Positions 52,017 to 59,410 of a stretch of DNA of 64,000 bases are shown here, in pieces. A program made the translations under genes and the position numbers. The DNA comes from an uncultured Muribaculaceae bacterium (GTDB lineage Bacteria; Bacteroidota; Bacteroidia; Bacteroidales; Muribaculaceae). Under the pieces are notes generated by a model that searched no databases, was not told where the DNA came from, and saw nothing but the letters and a program-made list of their open reading frames with translations. The stretch's first letter is position 1; each line of letters starts with the position of its first letter. The stretch lies in NCBI GenBank assembly GCA_910579035.1, contig CAJTSR010000002.1:1-64000 (forward strand). The letters run 5' to 3'.

Positions 52017-53083
52017 TGCTCTCTTTTCTGCTGCCGCTGTATGTTTCGCTCATCTCCCTCGTTTCAGGTTACGACGAGGCAGAACTTCTCTTCGTGGGCG
52101 ACGCCATGCAGCATCAGGCGCAGCTCGACGCTGCCCGCAGCAGCAAATCAGGCTATGACTACAGCGCTTATTTCAGCGCTGTGGAGCCGTATGTGCGGGA
52201 GGCCGACTTCGCCGTAGCCAATCTCGAAACGCCGGTGGGCGCAGCCCCCTACTCCGGCTATCCCTGCTTCAACGCGCCTCCCGCATTCGCCAAGGCGCTT
52301 TCTGATGCCGGATTCGACCTCTTGCTGACAGCCAACAACCATACTCTCGACAGAGGAGCCAAGGGTCTGAAAGCCACCATAGCCACTCTCGACAGCCTCG
52401 GCATAGCGCATATCGGAACATACGCCGACGACAGCGCCCGTGTCCGCGCCCTGCCCAAAATCGTGAGCATCAACAACATCAAGTTCGGATTCCTCAATTA
52501 CACCTATGGCACCAACGGCATAGAGCCTCGCGAAGGCGTGGTTGTAGACTATATCGACAGGGCAACCATAAAAGCCGATGTGGAGGCCGCGCGCCAAGCC
52601 GGAGCCGAACTTGTGGCGGTGTGCATACACTGGGGGGATGAGTACAAGCTCCTGCCCAACAAGCAACAGAAGCACACGGCTGATTTCCTCGAAGCCATTG
52701 GCGTCGACTTGGTGATAGGCTCGCACCCGCACGTGATACAGCCTATGGAGCTTAGGCCAAACCGATACAAGCCGGAGAAAAACATATTCATAGTCTATTC
52801 TCTGGGCAATTTCATATCGAATATGAGGACGCCCGACACACGCGGCGGAGCAATGGCCCGCATAAAGATACGCCGTGGTGCAGACCGCAAGCCGCGCATA
52901 GAGGAAGCCGACTACAGACTTGTGTTCACAGTTCCCGGAACATCGCCCGCCAACAACTTCCGACTCGTGGAACCGTCGAAAATCGACGATGCCGCGTGGA
53001 AAGACAAGGCCGCGCTCTTTGCCAAACGCGCCCGAGCGATATTCGACGAGCATAACATAGGCGTGCCTGAAGCTGCACAATAA
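52016..53083 (+). CDS. CapA-family metallophosphatase-like protein
   Basis: A 355-residue protein of the CapA/PgsA type with a calcineurin-like fold. The metal-binding motifs are LLFVGDAMQH, ANLETPV, LTANNHTLDRG, CIHWGDEY and GSHPHVIQP. A short N-terminal hydrophobic stretch (MLSFLLPLYVSLISLVSG) could be a signal or anchor. CapA relatives act in poly-gamma-glutamate export, but no other cap genes are here, so the role is unknown. Confidence 0.88.
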   Translation: MLSFLLPLYVSLISLVSGYDEAELLFVGDAMQHQAQLDAARSSKSGYDYSAYFSAVEPYVREADFAVANLETPVGAAPYSGYPCFNAPPAFAKALSDAGFDLLLTANNHTLDRGAKGLKATIATLDSLGIAHIGTYADDSARVRALPKIVSINNIKFGFLNYTYGTNGIEPREGVVVDYIDRATIKADVEAARQAGAELVAVCIHWGDEYKLLPNKQQKHTADFLEAIGVDLVIGSHPHVIQPMELRPNRYKPEKNIFIVYSLGNFISNMRTPDTRGGAMARIKIRRGADRKPRIEEADYRLVFTVPGTSPANNFRLVEPSKIDDAAWKDKAALFAKRARAIFDEHNIGVPEAAQ

Positions 53084-53793
53084 TGGGCGTATTTCATTTC
53101 AAACAATTCGATATCGACGACAGCGGCTGCGGCATGAAAATCTGTTCCGACAGCGTGCTGCTCGGCGCGTGGTTCTTTCCGCGCCACAAACGCGCGCGCC
53201 GCGTTGCCGACGTCGGCGCCGGCTCGGGCCTCCTGTCACTTATGGCTGCTCAAATTCTCCCCGGCGCAAGCATTGTCGGACTCGAAATCGACTCCGACGC
53301 AGCCCGTGCCGCACGAGCCAACTTCAGCGCCTCTCCGTGGGCCGAGCGCCTTGCCATCGTTGAAGGGAACTTTGCAGACTATTCGGCCGCCGAGCCTTTC
53401 GACTTGATTATAAGCAATCCGCCGTACTTCGCATCAGGAGAGAAAGCCTGCGACCAAGCCCGCGCCACAGCCCGCCATCAGGCATCGCTATCGTATTCCT
53501 CACTTTTGGATTACGCCAAGGCGCATCTTGCCCCGAACGGCCATCTCGGACTGATAGCGCCTGCCGAACAGACCGACGAAATAATTTTCAACGCCGAGCT
53601 GAAAGGCCTTAAACTCAGACGAATGTGCGATATCTGCGCACGCGAAGGACGCCAAGCAGGCCGGACAATGTTTGACTTCGCCCTTGCCGACGGCGACACA
53701 CACTCCGAAACACTGCACATACGACAATCGGACGGCGCCCTCCACCCTCTTTACACAGCCATTGTAGAACCCTTTTACACCAAAATATCATGA
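53083..53793 (+). CDS. trmN6: tRNA1(Val) (adenine(37)-N6)-methyltransferase
   Basis: A 236-residue SAM-dependent methyltransferase of the TrmN6/YfiC group. FHFKQFDIDDSGCGMKICSD (shown in part) is the family start, VADVGAGSGLLSLM is the SAM motif, and IISNPPYF the N6-adenine motif. It overlaps the CapA-like gene by 1 base and the CPBP gene by 4. Confidence 0.92.
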   Translation: MGVFHFKQFDIDDSGCGMKICSDSVLLGAWFFPRHKRARRVADVGAGSGLLSLMAAQILPGASIVGLEIDSDAARAARANFSASPWAERLAIVEGNFADYSAAEPFDLIISNPPYFASGEKACDQARATARHQASLSYSSLLDYAKAHLAPNGHLGLIAPAEQTDEIIFNAELKGLKLRRMCDICAREGRQAGRTMFDFALADGDTHSETLHIRQSDGALHPLYTAIVEPFYTKIS

Positions 53794-54650
53794 AACTGGC
53801 GCTGTCACTCACCCAACGTCTGCTCCTGCTTTTATTCATATTCATAGTATGCTACGCCATCACAGCTCTTTGCGTGAAAATTGTTGGCGCCGTACTAAGC
53901 GACAATCTGCCAGCATACTTGCGCATAAGCGCAATGCTACAGGACGTTTTCGCCTTCATAGTGCCTGCCGTAGCCACGGCGCTTGTGGTAACCCGGCGTC
54001 CGGCCGACCTGCTTATGATTAGAAGCAGACCCGGCATAACGGTGTTTATGCTGGTAGTGGCGCTGCTGTTTGTTTCGATACCATTTCAGGAGGCAGTAAT
54101 ATACTGGAATTACCATATCACCCTGCCCCACTGGGCGCAAGGCTTTGAAGCGTGGGCACGGCAGATGGAAAACGCAGCCTTTGAAACGATGAAGTGCCTC
54201 CTCGGCGACACTTCTGTTGTGGCCTTGATTGTGAACTTGCTTATCATAGGTGTGGCTGCCGGATTTTCAGAAGAGCTACTATTCAGAGGCTGCCTGCAAC
54301 GCCTTCTTACCACCGGCGGCGTCAATCGCCACGTGGCCGTATGGGTTGTAGCAGTCATATTCAGCGCGCTCCATTTCCAGCTGTTCGGCTTTGTGCCCCG
54401 CATGCTTCTTGGCGCATATTTCGGCTACCTGCTCATCTGGACAGGCAGCCTGTGGGCACCCGTGGCAGCCCATGTACTTAACAATATGATGTTCGTGCTT
54501 ACAGCGTGGCTTCAGGTGCGCAACGGCGAGCCTGTCACCAACGAACCAAGCCTGTGGCATCCGGCTGCTATCGCGGCAAGCGCGGCTCTGAGTGCCGCCG
54601 TATTGTGGGCCTTATGGAAATTTGGCCGCCGCAACAGCGACAAATCATAA
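53790..54650 (+). CDS. CPBP family intramembrane metalloprotease
   Basis: A 286-residue membrane protein with about eight hydrophobic segments. The Abi/CPBP motifs are FSEELLFRG (EExxxR), HFQLFGFVPRMLLG and HVLNN. Relatives process prenylated proteins or act as immunity factors; the substrate here is unknown. It ends the pan-ffh-folD run and overlaps the convergent nitrilase gene by 6 nt. Confidence 0.92.
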   Translation: MKLALSLTQRLLLLLFIFIVCYAITALCVKIVGAVLSDNLPAYLRISAMLQDVFAFIVPAVATALVVTRRPADLLMIRSRPGITVFMLVVALLFVSIPFQEAVIYWNYHITLPHWAQGFEAWARQMENAAFETMKCLLGDTSVVALIVNLLIIGVAAGFSEELLFRGCLQRLLTTGGVNRHVAVWVVAVIFSALHFQLFGFVPRMLLGAYFGYLLIWTGSLWAPVAAHVLNNMMFVLTAWLQVRNGEPVTNEPSLWHPAAIAASAALSAAVLWALWKFGRRNSDKS

Positions 54651-55439
54651 TGTGAAATAGTCGGCATCGTTAGCCGCCGGGAAACTACGCCGAAATTCGG
54701 CGAGCTTGCCTCGGTTAAGATCCGCCACTATGAACGGCGAGTCAACAGGCCGCACGCCCACGGCCATGCCCCGGCCATCGAATATATAGCTCAAGCCGTC
54801 GTAACTGCCAAATGCGTCTTCGCCGCCACGGTTGGCCCCGACAACGCAACTCTGGTTCTCGATAGCCCGGGCTATCAGCAGATGTTCCCACGCATAAGCA
54901 CGCGCACGCGGCCAGTTGGCACACACCAACAGCAGGTCGTACTCGCCGTGCCGGCAGCGGCACCACACCGGGAAACGAAGGTCGTAACATACCACCATCG
55001 CCACGTTCCAGCCACGAAAACGCACCACGGGCATTCGATCCTGCCCCGCAGCGAAAATCTTGGCCTCGCTGCTCAGCGAAAAGAGATGCCGCTTGTCGTA
55101 AAATGTTTCCTCTCCGCTCGGCTCTATGAAAAAAGCCCTGTTATACAGATGCGGGTGGGTCACAGCAAGGAAACTACCGGCAAAAGCGGCCCCGGTGCTC
55201 GACGCCCATTGCTTCACCCTGTCGATCGTGCCTTCGGTGTTACGTTCTGCAAGCGAGGCCATGGCGCCCGCATCGCCGGAATATCCCGTTGAAAACAGCT
55301 CGGGAAGAACCACTATGTCGGTTCCTTCGGGAAGCTTGGCCAAGGCTTTCTCCACAGCGGCGAAGTTAGCCTCTTTGTCATCAGGCACTATCGAAACAGG
55401 AAGTGTGGCAACCCGCAGGTTTCCCGCATAATCATTCAT
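54645..55439 (-). CDS. Nitrilase-family amidohydrolase (omega-amidase-like)
   Basis: A 264-residue C-N hydrolase. The Glu-Lys-Cys triad is visible in VLPELFSTGY, YDKRHLF and VVCYDLRFP. The DLRFP context and length match the omega-amidase/YafV group, which hydrolyses alpha-ketoglutaramate. I choose ATG 55439; a GTG at 55445 is also in frame. It overlaps the acyltransferase by 8 nt and the CPBP gene by 6 nt. Confidence 0.9.
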   Translation of the reverse strand: MNDYAGNLRVATLPVSIVPDDKEANFAAVEKALAKLPEGTDIVVLPELFSTGYSGDAGAMASLAERNTEGTIDRVKQWASSTGAAFAGSFLAVTHPHLYNRAFFIEPSGEETFYDKRHLFSLSSEAKIFAAGQDRMPVVRFRGWNVAMVVCYDLRFPVWCRCRHGEYDLLLVCANWPRARAYAWEHLLIARAIENQSCVVGANRGGEDAFGSYDGLSYIFDGRGMAVGVRPVDSPFIVADLNRGKLAEFRRSFPAANDADYFTL

Positions 55440-55980
55440 CGGCACAAAATTTTTCAGGATATTTGCCCTTAAAAGGACGGTAATACTCTTTTATAGCCCT
55501 CATATCGGTATCAACATCGCCGACAGGCTCGAAGGTGCGTTCTATTTTCGCTATTTTGGTGTGGAAGTCGATAGCCGCAAGCACTATTGGCACCTGCGCC
55601 CGCTCTGCAATTCTCAGAAAGCCCGTATGCCACTCGCAAGTACGGCTGCGCGTGCCCTCGGGAGTTATGGCTATGGCAAGCCTGTCGGCTGCCTCAAAAC
55701 GCTCCACTATGATATCGGTAAGCGGACGTTCGCCCCGCTTGCGCCGAGGCACGGGGATGCCCCCGATAGACCTGAAAAAGCAGCCCAGCGGCCAGAAAAA
55801 CCATGTGTCTTTCATCAGAAAGCCCGCCTTGCGCCGCACCGACGCATAGGCAAGCTTTCCAATGATAAAATCCCAGTTGCTTGTATGGGGCGCAACGCAT
55901 ATGATGCATTTCGGATAATCAGGCACGCTTACACGCACCGTCCACCCGAAAAGCTTGAGAATGCGTCCGGCAAGATTCAT
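55432..55980 (-). CDS. 1-acyl-sn-glycerol-3-phosphate acyltransferase-like protein
   Basis: A 182-residue PlsC-family acyltransferase. The catalytic motif is seen as PHTSNWDF (HX4D form), and substrate binding as TPEGTRS. It is short and lacks an obvious membrane helix; it probably associates with the inner membrane. It may act in phospholipid or lipid A remodelling. Coupled to its neighbours by ATGA and an 8-nt overlap. Confidence 0.9.
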   Translation of the reverse strand: MNLAGRILKLFGWTVRVSVPDYPKCIICVAPHTSNWDFIIGKLAYASVRRKAGFLMKDTWFFWPLGCFFRSIGGIPVPRRKRGERPLTDIIVERFEAADRLAIAITPEGTRSRTCEWHTGFLRIAERAQVPIVLAAIDFHTKIAKIERTFEPVGDVDTDMRAIKEYYRPFKGKYPEKFCADE

Positions 55981-56339
55981 TCCGATACGGCTTCTTTGAA
56001 AGTGGAGCGAACTTCTTCAGGAAGAGCGGCATTCATTTTCTTAACGATGGCGCACACGCCGGCGTCAAATTCGTCGAGCAGGCGGTTGTAAGCTTCGGCG
56101 AAATATGTGTGACGCGCCTTGTTGTATTCCGCCTTGGTAGCGAAGTCCGACGGACGCTTGTCGAACGACACCGACACCTTTGTCAGCGAGGCGTTCTGCA
56201 GCGCGGCTGCGTCAATCAGTACTTCGTGTACGGCCTTTCTCTCGATTGAGGGGAAGGCGGCACGTGCGAGCAGGATTTCGGCGGCAAGGGCGCCACAGGT
56301 GTTGCGGATGAATTTTTTGAGTTCGCGTTTTGTTGCCAT
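55977..56339 (-). CDS. Small helical protein, unknown function
   Basis: A 120-residue, largely helical soluble protein. It starts MATKRELKKFIRNTCGALAAEI and contains a basic and aromatic helix (KAEYNKARHTYFAEAYNRLL). There are no membrane segments or catalytic motifs. It sits between thrC (17 bp upstream) and the acyltransferase (ATGA). Probably a conserved Bacteroidales protein, but I cannot name a family. Confidence 0.75.
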   Translation of the reverse strand: MATKRELKKFIRNTCGALAAEILLARAAFPSIERKAVHEVLIDAAALQNASLTKVSVSFDKRPSDFATKAEYNKARHTYFAEAYNRLLDEFDAGVCAIVKKMNAALPEEVRSTFKEAVSE

Positions 56340-56356
56340 GTGTTTCTTTTTTATGG

Positions 56357-57658
56357 TTAGTTGTAATTCATTATCACTTTCTTAATCGCCGGGAGTGTCG
56401 GAGGCACTATAGCGGGATGCCTCCGTACAGACATAAAACGAGTAAGCTGCACCGGCAGTTCGATGGCGCCGCCTGTTATACGCGTCATTATATCGAGCTG
56501 TTTGGCAGGATGTCCCGTGGCGAATATGAGCTTGGCAGCATCAGGAGCCGCTCTGCGGGCTGCACACAGCGCAACGGCGGCATGCGGGTCGAGAGTGTAT
56601 GCAGAAGTCTGCCGCATAAGGTTCACGGCATACGCTATCTCCATATCGCCCACCGCAGGCGCGGCAGCAATGTCGGCACGCATAGCGCCTGTATCGCCTC
56701 CGTATATGTTCAGAAGCCGGGGCCAACCCGACGGATAAGCCATATCAATGGCCGGAGCATAAGTGCGCACAGGCTGTGCCACGCTATCGACGGCTTCTCC
56801 GGCGAGCAAACGCCCGAGGGTGCCGTTGGCATTTGTGGCCCCGATAAGAGGGCCTGTCTGAAGCCCCATGCGGCGAGCCATAGCAGCGGCAGCCAATATG
56901 CTGAGGTTGCCTGAAGGTATGGCAAATGCCGCCTTCGACGCATCTACCCCGGCATTGTCAAGCCGTGCCGCAGCATGGAAAGCGAGGCTCACCAAAGGCA
57001 GCACGCGGGCTATATTGATAGAATTTGCCGCCGTAAGGCCGAGCGACTCCATTGACGAGTCGGCAATGGCCGCATCGACCATCCGCTTGCAGTCCTCGAT
57101 AGTGCCACCCACCTCGACGGGGTGCACATTCTCGCCCAAGGCAGTGACCTGCGATATAGCCATTCTTGAAAGACGGCCCTTGGGATAGAGCACAAACACG
57201 TTCACACCCTCGGCCTTATAGAAAGCATTGGCTACGGCAGCCCCGGTGTTGCCGGTAGTCGCCACGAGTATATTGCAGGGCTTGCCGGGAACTGAAAAAT
57301 GCCTCAACATTCCGGCCATAAAACGCGCGCTGTAGTCCTTCACCGTCAATGTCGGCCCCTGGTAAAGCTCGAGCACATAGGTGTCGTCGGCTATCTGTAC
57401 GAGAGGGGCGTCAAAAGCGAAAGCCTCGTCGACAATCTTCTTCAGGGCCGAAGGGTCGAGATCTTCGCCTAAAAACGTGGCTGCCACCACGTAGGCTATC
57501 TCTCGCAGGGACATCTCGCCCATATTGTTGAAAAAAGCACGCGGAAGCTTCGGTAAATCTCCGGGCATATACATTCCGCCGTCCGGCGCAATGCTCCGCC
57601 TTATTGCCTCGGCAAACGCCACTGGCTCGGTTCCTCCCGATGTACTTACATACTTCAT
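56357..57658 (-). CDS. thrC: Threonine synthase
   Basis: A 433-residue PLP enzyme converting O-phosphohomoserine to threonine. The start KYVSTSGGTEPVAFAEAI is typical, the PLP-lysine lies in GPTLTVKDYSARF, and the phosphate-binding part is VATTGNTGAAVA. It is the first of four leftward genes, with two copies of a promoter-like element upstream. Confidence 0.96.
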   Translation of the reverse strand: MKYVSTSGGTEPVAFAEAIRRSIAPDGGMYMPGDLPKLPRAFFNNMGEMSLREIAYVVAATFLGEDLDPSALKKIVDEAFAFDAPLVQIADDTYVLELYQGPTLTVKDYSARFMAGMLRHFSVPGKPCNILVATTGNTGAAVANAFYKAEGVNVFVLYPKGRLSRMAISQVTALGENVHPVEVGGTIEDCKRMVDAAIADSSMESLGLTAANSINIARVLPLVSLAFHAAARLDNAGVDASKAAFAIPSGNLSILAAAAMARRMGLQTGPLIGATNANGTLGRLLAGEAVDSVAQPVRTYAPAIDMAYPSGWPRLLNIYGGDTGAMRADIAAAPAVGDMEIAYAVNLMRQTSAYTLDPHAAVALCAARRAAPDAAKLIFATGHPAKQLDIMTRITGGAIELPVQLTRFMSVRRHPAIVPPTLPAIKKVIMNYN

Positions 57659-57772
57659 TTCTTAATAGATAACTGTGGAAATACCAAATATGCCGCCCTG
57701 CCGGACAGGCAGGCACGACAAATCTCTCTATCACGCAGACAAACTTTCATTACCACTGTTGTTTTACTTCGC

Positions 57773-57804
57773 AAAGATACGAATAAGTCGAGCGCAAAAG
57801 CAAA
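57773..57804 (-). promoter_or_regulatory. thrC promoter, proximal copy
   Basis: Minus strand TTG (57802-57804), 21 bp, TATCTTTG (57773-57780). It is embedded in the palindromic element at 57776-57835. Confidence 0.6.
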
Positions 57805-57835
57805 TTTATTTGATTTTGCCGAGCGTGAGTATCTA
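57776..57835. repeat. Palindromic intergenic element, copy 1
   Basis: Outer arms AGATAC (57776-57781) and GTATCT (57830-57835), and inside GCAAAAGCAAAT, TT, ATTTGATTTTGC with one mismatch. It is repeated, truncated, at 57851 with a 75-bp period. Confidence 0.75.
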
Positions 57836-57847
57836 AGGCGGTCAGCC

Positions 57848-57879
57848 AAAGATACGAATAAGTCGAGTGCAAAAGCAAA
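57848..57879 (-). promoter_or_regulatory. thrC promoter, distal copy
   Basis: Minus strand TTG (57877-57879), 21 bp, TATCTTTG (57848-57855). It duplicates the proximal copy exactly 75 bp upstream. Confidence 0.55.
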
Positions 57880-57899
57880 TATTCTTTTGATTTTGCCAA
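57851..57899. repeat. Palindromic intergenic element, copy 2 (truncated)
   Basis: AGATACGAATAAGTCGAG and GCAAAAGCAAAT, then a slightly longer spacer and TTTGATTTTGCC. The right outer arm GTATCT is missing. Confidence 0.7.
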
Positions 57900-57971
57900 A
57901 ACGACTCCCCTCTGCATAAACAAATAAATCCGGCTTGTTGCTTAAAGACAGCCAACGCAAACGTATTAATT

Positions 57972-58002
57972 TGGCTGAGCAGAGAATAATGAGTAATTTT
58001 GT
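57972..58002 (+). promoter_or_regulatory. Promoter of tilS
   Basis: TTG (57972-57974), 20 bp, TAATTTTG (57995-58002). The ATG at 58006 lies 3 bases after the -7 box, so the message is expected to be leaderless. Confidence 0.7.
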
Positions 58003-58005
58003 GGT

Positions 58006-59376
58006 ATGGGAAGAAGCAGACGCCAACAAGGTATTTCCGATAATATTCTTACAAATGTGCACAGCCTCATCAAGTCGATGCGGCTTATAGACACCCACGC
58101 CCCGGTAATAGTGGCCCTCAGCGGCGGTGCCGACTCAGTAGCCCTGTTGGCCATACTCTCCCGCCTCGGATTTGATTGCCGCGCCGCGCATTGCAACTTC
58201 CATCTGCGCGGCGAGGAATCGATGCGCGACATGCGCCATTGCCGGACTATCTGCGAAAGACTCGGCGTAGACCTTTATATCCGCGATTTCGACGTCAAAG
58301 CCCATATGGAGCAAACGGGCGACTCCGTGGAGATGGCATGCCGCGACCTACGATACAGGTGGTTCGACGACCTTCTCGACCGCGACGGAGCGCAGGCCGT
58401 AGCCGTGGGACACCACCGCGAGGACCGGGCCGAAACATTCATACTCAACCTTATGCGCGGAGCCGGTATAGAGGGGCTTACAAGCCTGCGGTACCGCAAC
58501 GGTAATGTTGTCCGCCCGCTTCTCGACTTGAGCCGCGACGACATCGAGCGCTTTCTCGAATCGGAAAATCTGGATTATATAACGGACAGTTCCAATGCGA
58601 GCGACGCACACCGCCGCAACCGTGTCCGCAACCGCCTCTTCCCCATGATGGAGGAGATGTTTCCCGGGGCCGTCGACTCCGTGCTGCAAAGCATCGACAA
58701 CCTGTCGCGAACACGCACCATATATGCCGAGGCAATAGCATCAAAGAACGCCATCTATCGCTCAGACAACACCATACACCTCTCCCGCCTTGTCGAGGCT
58801 GAAAAAGAACCGGCCGGAGTATTATTTGAGATAATGCGCGGTTCAGGCTTCAATTTCAGCCAGATATGCAGCATGGTGGAACGCGCCAGCTGCTCCGGGC
58901 TTAGCTTCACAGCCTCCGACGGCAACACCGTGGCAGAATTGAGCCACGGCACAATTACGCTTACCGACGGCGCAAAAGCCGTGGTTGCCGACGAAGCATA
59001 TACCGTGAATCCGCGCCACGACATACACGAGCCGGTATCGATAGCCGTGTCCCACCACCCCGTAGAGGAGTTCCGCCCCGAACAACTCGGCGCCTACGCG
59101 GCATACTTCGACGCGGCTGCGATTGAAGAAAACCACCTATGGCAGCTTCGCCACTACCGCCGAGGCGACCGCATGGTGCCATTCGGCGCGGTCAAGTCCA
59201 AGCTTGTAAGCGACCTTTTTGCCGCCGCCAAATACAGCGCGGAAGAAAAGCGCAGAGCCTGGCTGCTGACATGCGACGGCGAAATAGTGTGGATTACCGG
59301 CTTGCGCAACTCCTCTTTCGCACCGATAGGGCCGCACACAAAGCGGTATATCCGCTTGCGCCTCAATCCCGAATAA
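58006..59376 (+). CDS. tilS: tRNA(Ile)-lysidine synthetase
   Basis: A 456-residue enzyme that makes lysidine at the wobble base of tRNA(Ile2) CAU. The PP-loop is VALSGGADSVAL, with HCNFHLRGEES and GHHREDRAETF downstream, and the C-terminal TilS domain is present (RRGDRMVPFGAVKSKLVSDLF in part). The first ~24 residues are poorly conserved in such proteins; Met25 at 58078 is an alternative start. The ATG at 58006 sits at the predicted transcription start. Confidence 0.93.
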   Translation: MGRSRRQQGISDNILTNVHSLIKSMRLIDTHAPVIVALSGGADSVALLAILSRLGFDCRAAHCNFHLRGEESMRDMRHCRTICERLGVDLYIRDFDVKAHMEQTGDSVEMACRDLRYRWFDDLLDRDGAQAVAVGHHREDRAETFILNLMRGAGIEGLTSLRYRNGNVVRPLLDLSRDDIERFLESENLDYITDSSNASDAHRRNRVRNRLFPMMEEMFPGAVDSVLQSIDNLSRTRTIYAEAIASKNAIYRSDNTIHLSRLVEAEKEPAGVLFEIMRGSGFNFSQICSMVERASCSGLSFTASDGNTVAELSHGTITLTDGAKAVVADEAYTVNPRHDIHEPVSIAVSHHPVEEFRPEQLGAYAAYFDAAAIEENHLWQLRHYRRGDRMVPFGAVKSKLVSDLFAAAKYSAEEKRRAWLLTCDGEIVWITGLRNSSFAPIGPHTKRYIRLRLNPE

Positions 59377-59410
59377 CCAACAAACAAATATCATACTTAC
59401 TTACAAAAAC

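Noticed and set aside
52016..53083. Poly-gamma-glutamate capsule locus
   Set aside because: Only the CapA-like gene is present; capB and capC equivalents are absent.
53790..54650. CPBP protein as a phage abortive-infection or bacteriocin system
   Set aside because: It lies at the end of a housekeeping operon with no toxin, peptide or phage-defence neighbour.
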